DNA from: an uncultured Acetatifactor sp.
Lineage (GTDB): Bacteria; Bacillota; Clostridia; Lachnospirales; Lachnospiraceae
Reading direction: 5' to 3'
DNA: 11,531 bases
Assembly: GCA_910579755.1 (NCBI GenBank)
Contig: CAJTVB010000051.1
Span: 1-11,531, forward strand
Shown here: one piece after another, positions 6,172-11,531 of the stretch
Numbering within the stretch: the first letter of the stretch is position 1
How the letters are laid out: the number at the start of each line of letters is the position of its first letter
Translations under genes and position numbers: made by a program
The notes under the pieces: model-generated
Database searches by the model: none
What the model was told of the DNA's origin: nothing
Seen by the model: the letters and a program-made list of their open reading frames with translations, nothing else

Positions 6172-6582
6172 GTGTGGACATGTCCGAAATGCGGGCGTAC
6201 TTTTAAGAGACAGGAACAGGGGCATTACTGCGGGAAAGCGCCGGAGACGGTTGAGGAATATATCGCGGCACAGCCGAAAGAAGTACGACAGTATCTGCAA
6301 GAAGTAAGGGATGCGCTGCGTGCGGCGCTGCCGGAGGCGGAGGAACGGATCTCATGGAGCATGCCGGCTTATTGGAAGGAGCATAACATCATCCAGTTCG
6401 CCGGATTTAAGAATCATGTGGGGCTGTATCCGGGGCCGGAGGCTGTCCGGGAATTTGCTGAACGGCTGAAAGACTATAAGACCAGCAAGGGGACTATACA
6501 GCTTCCGTACAGCAGGGCGGTCCCGGCAGGATTGATTTCTGATATTGCCGAATGGTGTTATGAGACAGGGAACCATCCGTAA
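6172..6582 (+). CDS. Zinc-ribbon plus DUF1801 (YdhG-like) protein
   Basis: A 136-residue protein. Residues 1-20 hold a small metal-binding knuckle with Cys4, Cys7, His18 and Cys20 (TCPKCGRTF and HYC). From about 26 on is a DUF1801/YdhG-type domain: EEYIAAQP, ALPEAEERISWSMPAYW, FAGFKNHVGLYP, and the closing TIQLPYS. The Bacillus YdhG/Fra relative (frataxin-like fold) has been linked to iron delivery for Fe-S assembly, so iron handling is possible, but many DUF1801 proteins have no known role. The GTG start at 6172 follows GAGGAGGG by 7 nt. The zinc knuckle in front of DUF1801 is a recognised but minority architecture. The gene continues the run, 28 nt before the next start. Confidence 0.82.
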   Translation: MWTCPKCGRTFKRQEQGHYCGKAPETVEEYIAAQPKEVRQYLQEVRDALRAALPEAEERISWSMPAYWKEHNIIQFAGFKNHVGLYPGPEAVREFAERLKDYKTSKGTIQLPYSRAVPAGLISDIAEWCYETGNHP

Positions 6583-6610
6583 AATAAGAAATATTTGAAA
6601 GGCGCAGGGA

Positions 6611-6991
6611 ATGGATCAGGATGTATTATATTTTTTTGACAGGAAGTCGGAAGCGTTGCCGCTGTATGAGGCTTTTGAACAAAAAGTTTTGTCTGCAGTG
6701 GAGGGCGTGAAGGTAAAGGTACAGAAAACGCAGATTGCTTTTTCCAACAGACATAATTTTGCTTTTGTTTCCTTCCTGCCTGTGCGGAAAGCGAAGGAGA
6801 GGCCGGAGGTTTATATTGTTGTGACCTTTGGGCTTGGATACCGTGCCCGGTCCCCGCGCATAGATGCGGCGGTGGAGCCGTACCCCGGACGCTGGACGCA
6901 TCATGTCCTGCTCTCCGGGACAGGGGAAGTCGATGATGAGCTGATCGGGTGGGTGAAGGAAGCGGCGGCCTTTTCGGCCGGTAAGCGCTGA
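6611..6991 (+). CDS. DUF5655 domain protein
   Basis: A 126-residue protein matching a single DUF5655 domain: an N-terminal helix (FFDRKSEALPLYEAFEQKV), a strand with VKVQKTQIAFSNRHNFAFVS, PEVYIVVTFGLGYR, and the RWTHHVLLSG and WVKEAAAFS stretches near the end. The family's function is unknown. It often follows a DUF4287 domain on the same chain, but here stands alone. GAAAGGCG ends 6 nt before the ATG. It lies third in the run of small genes and shares their GC-rich codon use. Conserved polar residues (Arg, two His near the end) leave open a nucleic-acid or ligand-binding role, but that is conjecture. Confidence 0.75.
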   Translation: MDQDVLYFFDRKSEALPLYEAFEQKVLSAVEGVKVKVQKTQIAFSNRHNFAFVSFLPVRKAKERPEVYIVVTFGLGYRARSPRIDAAVEPYPGRWTHHVLLSGTGEVDDELIGWVKEAAAFSAGKR

Positions 6992-7045
6992 ACCTGCCGG
7001 GGTGGCAGAAGCAGTGTCAGAAATATGAAGCATGGGGTGTATCTT

Positions 7046-7393
7046 ATGGGAAATGAGAAAGTATATCAGATGGATTTTTCAAAAGTGTATCATCTGCTTG
7101 TAAACAAGGCGGAGAAAAAGGGGCGGACAAGGCAGGAGGTTGACGAGGTGGTCCGGTGGCTTACCGGGTACAGCCAGGCGGAACTGGAAGGGATGCTGGA
7201 AAGGCCGGTGTCTTACGGGGATTTCTTCCGGGATGCTCCGGAATTGAATGAAAACAGGAAGCTGATAAAAGGTGTGGTCTGTGGTGTAAGGGTGGAAGAT
7301 ATCGAAGAGCCTCTGATGCAGGAGATACGTTATCTGGATAAACTGGTTGACGAGCTTGCCAGGGGGAAGGCCATGGATAAAATACTGCTATAG
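7046..7393 (+). CDS. DUF2200 domain protein
   Basis: A 115-residue protein spanning a whole DUF2200 domain: VYQMDFSKVYHLLVNKAEKKGRT, EVDEVVRWLTGYSQ, FFRDAPELNENRKLIKGVVCGVRVEDIEEPLMQEIRYLDKLVDELARGKAMDKIL (landmarks: WLTGYSQ, GVVCGVRVE, MQEIRYLDKLVDELA). The family is widespread, mostly alpha-helical and uncharacterised. The ATG at 7046 is chosen because GGGGTG lies 6 nt before it; an in-frame ATG at 7025 adds seven residues but has no ribosome site. It is the fourth small gene in the run, 54 nt after DUF5655, with a weak CTGCC/GGCAG hairpin in the gap. The very strong conservation of the C-terminal half is typical of the family. Confidence 0.82.
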   Translation: MGNEKVYQMDFSKVYHLLVNKAEKKGRTRQEVDEVVRWLTGYSQAELEGMLERPVSYGDFFRDAPELNENRKLIKGVVCGVRVEDIEEPLMQEIRYLDKLVDELARGKAMDKILL

Positions 7394-7417
7394 GGCATCT
7401 CTTAGGAGGTGTTTTTT

Positions 7418-7660
7418 TTGCATATTTTTAGGAGACGTTTATGGCGGCTTTCCGGTGCAGGAAGGGGAAAGCGGGTGCTTAAGGTTGAAAATAAATCCAA
7501 AGAGAAAATTGCAGAGTTCGGCAGAAAAATCGGGGAAGCATTTTCTGCTGAAAAAGCAGGGATTGTAACCTTGGTGACAGAGGAACAGACAGTCAGGGTC
7601 TTTGAAATCATGATCGACTATTTTTACGCAGGCAGGGCACGTGTGTATGCGCAGAACTGA
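7418..7660 (+). CDS. Small protein of unknown function, possibly degenerate
   Basis: I do not recognise this gene. The frame gives about 80 residues: a basic start (HIFRRRLWRLSGAGRGKRV), a lysine-rich helix (KSKEKIAEFGRKIGEAFSAEKAG), and an end with a possible strand-helix (IVTLVTEEQTVRVFEIMIDYFYAG). A textbook AGGAGGTG (7404-7411) stands 6 nt before a TTG at 7418, separated by a run of eight T. A second ribosome-like AGGAGA and an ATG at 7440 in another frame give only 13 codons, which hints at an old frameshift. It follows the DUF2200 gene by 24 nt and converges on the TetR gene. A decayed gene fragment is as likely as a real small protein. Confidence 0.4.
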   Translation: MHIFRRRLWRLSGAGRGKRVLKVENKSKEKIAEFGRKIGEAFSAEKAGIVTLVTEEQTVRVFEIMIDYFYAGRARVYAQN

Positions 7661-7674
7661 TGCAGGAAACAGCG

Positions 7675-8280
7675 TTAGATTTTATTTTCTGCTTTCCTGA
7701 TTTCATTGTAAAGAAAACGGCGGGCTTCGTCATTATCAATCTGCAGGATATATAGGAATACTTCCACCATGACCTGATTGATATAATCCGTGGAAAAATG
7801 TTTCTTTCCGTCCCCGTGCATGCAGGAGAGCTGAAAGGCAGTCATTGCCTGGGCGTAGACCCTTGCTTCTGTTTTACAGGAGGAGCCGGAGCGTGAACTG
7901 AGATATTTCAATTCATGCTCTGATGCAATGGCGTTCTGCAGGTCAACAGAGTCCGTGTGTATTTTTGACAGCGATTCCACCAGCTCCCGGTTGCCGTTCA
8001 GGGCGCGCTGAATGACGGATGGATAATTAGATCTTTTTTCAAAGGCAAGCTTTTTGATAAGCTCAGCCTGCAGACGAAGGTATTCCTCCTGCATATGCTC
8101 GGCAATATCATATTTGTCCTTAAAATGAGCGTAAAATGTAGCGCGGGTCACAGGCGTTTCATCCAGAATGTCCTGGACGATGATTTTTTCAAAAGGTTTT
8201 TCCCGTAATAAATGAATCAGCGCATTGGTGATTGCCTTATCGGTTCGCAGATATTGCGGACTTTTTTTATTATTTTCCAT
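7675..8280 (-). CDS. TetR/AcrR-family transcriptional regulator
   Basis: A 201-residue TetR-type protein. Residues 12-58 form the DNA-binding head: DKAITNALIHLLREKPFEKI, then the helix-turn-helix IIVQDILDETPVTRATFYAHFKDKYDI, whose ATFYAHFKDK recognition helix end is diagnostic. The all-helical C-terminal part (about 70-195) should hold the ligand pocket and dimer face; a signal cannot be read from it. AAAGGAAAG precedes the ATG. It is divergent from the GH3 gene with about 220 bp between start codons, so the likely targets are its own promoter and the GH3 gene, with a sugar or glycoside-derived ligand as a guess. It converges on the unrecognised small gene, only 14 nt away. Confidence 0.88.
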   Translation of the reverse strand: MENNKKSPQYLRTDKAITNALIHLLREKPFEKIIVQDILDETPVTRATFYAHFKDKYDIAEHMQEEYLRLQAELIKKLAFEKRSNYPSVIQRALNGNRELVESLSKIHTDSVDLQNAIASEHELKYLSSRSGSSCKTEARVYAQAMTAFQLSCMHGDGKKHFSTDYINQVMVEVFLYILQIDNDEARRFLYNEIRKAENKI

Positions 8281-8498
8281 AACCGCTTTCCTTTCTTTTC
8301 AGGAGCCTCCATCGAACAAAGCCGTAAGGTTTATTCTATTCCGGAAGATATACAGTTTTAAGTGATTTATTTGAATATTATACAATTTGTTTATTTATTA
8401 AATCAATCATTTATTTTGTCTGTTTGAAAGAGGAGAAAAATACGATACGATAAAAAACAGGAATTGATGGGAAATAAGCAGGGCATGGAGGGATCGCA
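8281..8498. promoter_or_regulatory. Divergent promoter region, TetR and GH3 genes
   Basis: This AT-rich gap holds weak promoter candidates both ways. For the GH3 gene there is TTGAAA (8424-8429), 16 nt, TACGAT (8446-8451). For the TetR gene, on the minus strand, there is TTGATT (8406-8401), 19 nt, TATAAT (8381-8376). Perfect 7-bp arms TGATTTA (8363-8369) and TAAATCA (8399-8405) bracket the TetR -10, spaced 29 nt apart. No compact palindrome of the usual TetR operator kind is obvious. Confidence 0.35.
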
Positions 8499-10007
8499 AT
8501 GGATTGCAGGCAGATGATTGGATTTATCACAGGAAAACCTGGCAGACATCCGTATCCGGAGCACATGCAGCAGGCGCGCCGCATTGCATCCGAGGGAATG
8601 GTGCTTCTGAAGAATGACAATCAGGTGCTGCCCTTACAGGCAGAGAAGGTTGCATTGTTCGGCGCGGGAGCAGTGGATACTGTGGTATGCGGGACTGGGA
8701 GCGGATATGTGTTTGCTCCTTATACGGTCAATGTGGAGCAGGGGCTCAGGGATGCCGGGATGACGCTGACCAGCGGCGGATGGCTTAGACGCTTTGCGGA
8801 CAGAAGCAGGAGGGCAAACAAGGAGGACAAGACCCTGACCAAGCTTGACCGTCTTTGGAGCGGGCTGTCTATTCTGATTGATGAGATTGAAATCATGGAC
8901 GCGGATCTGGAGGAGGCCAGGGAGGCAGACACGGCTATCTATGTCATTCGCAGAAACTCCGGGGAGGGAAAGGACCGGAAAGCAGAAAAAGGGGATTATT
9001 ATCTGTCTGATATAGAGGAGAGGAACCTGCGCAGGTTGGCGGCGGCTTTTCCCAAAGTGGCAGTGGTGCTGAATACGTGTGTCGTTGATGCGAATTTCCT
9101 GTGGGAGATTCCGGGGATAGACGCGGCCCTGCTCATGGGCCAGGCAGGAAATGAGAGCGGCAATGCCCTTGCGGATGTGCTTACCGGAAAAGTAAACCCG
9201 TCAGGTCATCTGACGGATACATGGGCGAGGAAATACAGTGACAATCCTGCCAGTGCTGTTTTTGGAGCAAATGATGGAAATTCCCTGCAGGAGGATTATG
9301 TAGAAGATATTTTTGTGGGCTATCGGTATTTTGACACCTTCCACATACAGCCCTTGTTTCCCTTTGGATATGGATTGAGCTACACCACGTTTCGGAAGAC
9401 CTGCAAGGAGGTGAGGGTGGATTGGAAACAGATAACCATGACAGTGGAGATTACAAACACCGGCAGACTTTCCGGAAGGGATGTGGTGCAGGTCTATGTG
9501 ACGGCACCGGAGGGGCGGCTGACAAAGCCTTATCAGGAGTTGAAGGGATATCGCAAGACAAAGGAATTAAAGAGCGGTGAGACACAGACAGTGACAATTA
9601 CGATTCCTACGGAGTCGTTGTCATCATTTGACACGGGAAAGTCGGCATTTATCATGGAGCCTGGCGATTACCTGCTGCGCATGGGAAGCAGCAGCCGTGA
9701 CACGGAAACGGTGGGGGTCATCCGGCTGGACAGGGAGGCGGCAGTGCGTCAGGTGAGGAACGAATTCCGGCCTGACAGGGAGCTTAAGACATGGGAGGCG
9801 CCCGCCAGGAAGCAGGAAGCGGTATCGGCGCCAATCAAGGAGGGAGTGGCGCAGGTATCCGTCAATGGAGACGGAAGCAAAAGAGTGACCTACCGGGGAA
9901 CGGACAGAGGAGCTTACCTGGAGCGAGGGGATGTACAGGCATGTGTCTGCCGGGTATTAGAGCAGATCATGAATTCCGTTTCTTACCGGGAAATGATAAA
10001 AGCATGA
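8499..10007 (+). pseudogene. Truncated domain-swapped GH3 beta-glycosidase
   Basis: The 502-residue frame matches the N-terminal half of the swapped-order family 3 glycosidases known from Ruminococcus albus and Butyrivibrio (about 800-950 residues), in which the alpha/beta sandwich precedes the TIM barrel. Visible are RIASEGMVLLKND, the sandwich with SGEGKDR, whose Glu156 fits the acid/base residue position, GQAGNESGNALADVLTGKVNPSGHLTDTW, PFGYGLSYTTF, and a fibronectin-III-like domain at about 310-410. The frame ends at a TGA after SVSYREMIKA, just where the barrel with the catalytic Asp (SDWW-type motif) should begin. It therefore cannot be a complete hydrolase and is probably a truncated gene. 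TGGAGGGA is 5 nt before the ATG. It is divergent from the TetR gene. A stable non-catalytic binding protein is the alternative. Confidence 0.75.
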
Positions 10008-10179
10008 CATTTCCAAATGACTATACACTGCTTGGTGAATTGAATCGGACACGCTATTCATATCCAGAGGTGGGAAGCCACTCTGTTATAATCCGCTGCA
10101 GCGGTGCAGATACGTCAATGATGCGGAATGCTTCTTTTGCTTTGATTCTATAATTTTAGATGTTGAATTGCTTTGACAT
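10008..10179. other. Decayed intergenic junction
   Basis: Between the cut-off GH3 frame and the LysR gene there is no intact gene. It carries the minus-strand remnant at 10054-10137 and a perfect 7-bp inverted repeat TAGATGT/ACATCTA (10157-10163, 10176-10182) that overlaps the lysR stop codon. That hairpin has no T-run on either side, so I do not call it a terminator. Two cut-off frames meeting here suggests an old deletion or rearrangement. Confidence 0.45.
10054..10137 (-). pseudogene. Possible GyrI-like effector-domain remnant
   Basis: On the minus strand this frame reads PLQRIITEWLPTSGYE and then stops. EWLPTSGYE is the signature near the C-terminus of GyrI-like small-molecule-binding domains, found in AraC- and MerR-type regulators and alone. 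The N-terminal part of such a domain (about 120 residues) would have to lie upstream on the minus strand, but the LysR gene ends at 10180, so only a fragment fits. No ribosome site or start is visible. The match is short and from memory. Confidence 0.35.
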
Positions 10180-11058
10180 CTACGCTGAAAGCTCGGCTTT
10201 CAACATTTCCAGCAATCGTTCAGCGATAGGAGTGAAAACTTGATATTTTTTCCATATTAGATACATTTTTGTTTCAAGTTTAGGAGTAAGAGGGCGGAAA
10301 GCAAGCCCGCTATCGGGGCTTGTATCAATCAAATGTTCAAAAGTTAAAAGATAACCCAGCCCTTCCTTCACAAAAAGTGATCCGTTATATGATAGACGAA
10401 ACGACCCTTCAAGGTGTAATTTATCCATGTTATTGCCGCACCATTTGGAAATATCATTGCTCCATCCCTGTTCGGAACAAAAAAGAGGGAGTCCAAATAA
10501 GTCATCCACGCAGATGGAGTCTTTTTCTGCCAGTGGACAGTTATTTGGCATGACAACACCCCATAGATCAGCATGGGGAAAGGTTAAATAATGATATTTT
10601 GCAGTATTGGGTTCCTGCGCCAGTACGGCAAAGTCAATGATACCTTTATCCAGTTTTTCTGTAACCTGTTCCGTGTCGCCGCTGGTAATATGATAATGCA
10701 GATCAGGGTAAGACTCTTTGAATCTTCTGATTACGGCGGCGAGGCATCTGATTTGGTAAGATTCCGCCAAACCGAAGTAAACATCCCCACCCAGAACATC
10801 ATCCAAAGCAAGAAATTCTGTTGTAATTTTGTCGGCCATTTTTATCAAGTCTTCTGCTCGCTTTCGGAGCAAAACACCTTCCTCAGTTAGTTGTATGCTG
10901 AAACTATGGCGCGTGAACAGTTTTTTCCCAAGCTCATCTTCAAGTGCTTTTAACTGCTTGGAGAGAGTGGGCTGGGTAACGTGAAGCAGCTGCGCAGCAC
11001 GAGTCATGTTTTCTTCTCGTGCTGCGGCGAGAAAATATCTCATTGTCCGCAGTTCCAT
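10180..11058 (-). CDS. LysR-family transcriptional regulator
   Basis: A 292-residue protein of usual LysR length. Residues 1-60 are the winged helix-turn-helix: LRTMRYFLAAAREENMTRAAQLL, HVTQPTLSKQLKALEDELGKKLF, RHSFSIQLTEEG. A linker helix follows, and then from about 92 the effector-binding domain (GGDVYFGLAES, GDTEQVTEKLDKGIIDFAVLAQ, LFCSEQGW, VKEGLGYLLTFEHLID) of the periplasmic-binding-protein fold. The ligand cannot be told. GGGAGGAC is 4-6 nt before the ATG. It is divergent from the 71-residue gene and the alpha/beta hydrolase. The 22-bp palindrome between them suits both activation of those genes and repression of itself. Confidence 0.92.
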   Translation of the reverse strand: MELRTMRYFLAAAREENMTRAAQLLHVTQPTLSKQLKALEDELGKKLFTRHSFSIQLTEEGVLLRKRAEDLIKMADKITTEFLALDDVLGGDVYFGLAESYQIRCLAAVIRRFKESYPDLHYHITSGDTEQVTEKLDKGIIDFAVLAQEPNTAKYHYLTFPHADLWGVVMPNNCPLAEKDSICVDDLFGLPLFCSEQGWSNDISKWCGNNMDKLHLEGSFRLSYNGSLFVKEGLGYLLTFEHLIDTSPDSGLAFRPLTPKLETKMYLIWKKYQVFTPIAERLLEMLKAELSA

Positions 11059-11082
11059 ATTGTCCTCCCGTGATATTCTAAA

Positions 11083-11104
11083 AATTTATATCATGATATA
11101 AATT
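11083..11104. promoter_or_regulatory. 22-bp perfect palindrome, likely LysR box
   Basis: The half-site AATTTATATCA is followed by its exact complement. The ATATCATGATAT core satisfies the T-N11-A rule of LysR boxes. The palindrome ends about 44 bases before the expected start of the 71-residue gene, covering roughly -65 to -44, the classical LysR recognition position. It also covers the expected start site of lysR itself, as autorepression needs. Confidence 0.65.
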
Positions 11105-11130
11105 ATAACTATTAGCGAAATAATAATCAA
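11102..11130 (-). promoter_or_regulatory. lysR promoter
   Basis: On the minus strand TTGATT (11130-11125), a 17-nt spacer and TATAAT (11107-11102). The -10 overlaps the edge of the palindrome at 11083-11104, and the start site near 11095 falls at its centre, so LysR binding would shut off its own synthesis. Confidence 0.5.
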
Positions 11131-11135
11131 GAGGA

Positions 11136-11141
11136 TATAAT
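11136..11141 (+). promoter_or_regulatory. -10 box of the 71-residue gene
   Basis: A perfect TATAAT has no recognisable -35 at 16-18 nt upstream (TTAGCG region). A strong -10 with a poor -35 is what an activator-dependent promoter looks like, fitting the upstream LysR box. The start near 11148 gives a leader of about 23 nt with GGGAGG before the ATG at 11171. Confidence 0.45.
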
Positions 11142-11170
11142 ACAGACATAGCAGGAAGGGAGGCGGTCCT

Positions 11171-11386
11171 ATGGAAGATCTGATTCAGAATCTAAAGGAT
11201 GCAGGCTGTGGCGCTCAGACCATTGAGAAGGTCTGCAGGCTGTATGGTAACGGTCAGATTCAGGATGCGATTAAAATGCTGCGGAAGCATCGCTGCAGCC
11301 TGATGGACAGCCTGCATGAAAGTCAGTGGAGAGTTCACTGTCTTGATTTTTTAGTATGGCGGATGGAAAAAGAAAAGCAATTATGA
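11171..11386 (+). CDS. Small uncharacterised protein, LysR-adjacent
   Basis: A 71-residue protein predicted to be mostly helical: LIQNLKDAGCGAQTIEKVCRLY, GQIQDAIKMLRKHRCSLMDSLHESQWRVHCLDFLVWRMEKE. It has four cysteines (13, 22, 42 and 57) and no signal peptide or membrane helix. I recall similar small proteins beside LysR genes in Lachnospiraceae, with the same LRKHRCSLMDELHESQ stretch, but know no function. A charged heptad-like pattern in the second half suggests a helical hairpin or coiled coil. GGGAGG lies 7 nt before the ATG. It is divergent from lysR and followed 33 nt later by the hydrolase, so it is probably co-transcribed and LysR-controlled. Confidence 0.78.
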   Translation: MEDLIQNLKDAGCGAQTIEKVCRLYGNGQIQDAIKMLRKHRCSLMDSLHESQWRVHCLDFLVWRMEKEKQL

Positions 11387-11419
11387 AAAGATAAGGAAAA
11401 GAAAGAGAGGCATTACAAA

Positions 11420-11531
11420 ATGGAAAATATTGTAAAACTTGAATTAACAAAGGAATGGGATAAGACATTCCCGAAAAGTGAAAAGGTGAGCCACCGCAAG
11501 GTGACATTCCCTAACCGTTACGGGATCACGC
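11420..11531 (+). CDS. Alpha/beta hydrolase, 5' end only
   Basis: The window ends 37 codons into this gene. The visible residues include KEWDKTFPKSEKVSHRKVTFPN and RYGIT (landmarks KTFPKS, VTFPNRYGIT). This is the opening of a group of cytosolic alpha/beta hydrolases of about 300 residues (dienelactone-hydrolase/YcjY-like) common in gut Firmicutes and often paired with LysR genes. The nucleophile elbow and catalytic triad lie beyond the window, so enzyme class and substrate cannot be given. AGAGAGG is 9 nt before the ATG. It is downstream of the 71-residue gene, probably in one transcript. Confidence 0.65.
   Translation, partial: MENIVKLELTKEWDKTFPKSEKVSHRKVTFPNRYGIT

Noticed and set aside
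6626..7033. Minus-strand 135-codon frame opposite DUF5655
   Set aside because: It is a shadow of a GC-rich gene. It has no ribosome site, and the plus-strand product matches a known family.
7663..7699. CAGGAAACAG / CTGCTTTCCTG hairpin between convergent genes
   Set aside because: It needs a bulged base and a 16-nt loop, and has no T-run after it on either strand, so it is not a convincing terminator.
9791..10153. 120-codon frame overlapping the GH3 end
   Set aside because: It is out of frame with GH3 for most of its length. The tail after 10007 has no recognisable family and no ribosome site.
10157..10182. TAGATGT/ACATCTA hairpin at the lysR stop
   Set aside because: The stem is only 7 bp with a 12-nt loop, and it is followed by A-rich rather than T-rich sequence on the lysR strand.

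Overview
The window looks like a chromosomal stretch of a Bacillota anaerobe, most likely a Lachnospiraceae-type Clostridia. The reasons are strong Shine-Dalgarno sites (AGGAGG-like), GTG/TTG starts, sigma-A-type promoters, an Rrf2-regulated cysteine/Fe-S operon, and a glycoside hydrolase family 3 protein with the swapped domain order known from rumen and gut Clostridia. There is no rRNA, tRNA, CRISPR array or intact mobile element.

Layout. (1) Positions 1-4512 hold a tightly packed plus-strand sulfur operon: metY (O-acetylhomoserine sulfhydrylase), cysK (cysteine synthase), a NifS/IscS cysteine desulfurase, an IscU/NifU scaffold and an Rrf2-family regulator with four clustered cysteines. Two good promoters precede it, and the proximal one has an inverted repeat over its start site. 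The operon makes homocysteine and cysteine, takes sulfur from cysteine for Fe-S assembly, and ends with a likely Fe-S-sensing regulator that probably controls it. (2) Positions 4513-4783 hold a 38-codon remnant resembling DUF3737 and a hairpin terminator. (3) Positions 4784-5686 hold a minus-strand, AT-rich XRE regulator with two predicted membrane helices, plus its promoter and an operator-like repeat cluster. (4) Positions 5809-7660 hold a plus-strand promoter and a run of small genes of the DUF1905, zinc-ribbon/DUF1801, DUF5655 and DUF2200 families, then one unrecognised small ORF. (5) Positions 7675-10007 hold a TetR regulator divergent from a GH3 protein that ends before its catalytic TIM barrel. 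(6) Positions 10008-10179 look like a decayed junction, with a possible GyrI-like effector-domain remnant on the minus strand. (7) Positions 10180-11531 hold a LysR regulator divergent from a 71-residue protein and the start of an alpha/beta hydrolase. A 22-bp perfect palindrome sits in the divergent promoter region where a LysR-type regulator would bind.

The 5' block is well-understood metabolism. The rest is accessory: four regulators, several uncharacterised small proteins, and at least two broken genes. The most interesting items are the four-DUF gene run, the Rrf2/CysK/IscSU arrangement with its operator, and the LysR palindrome.
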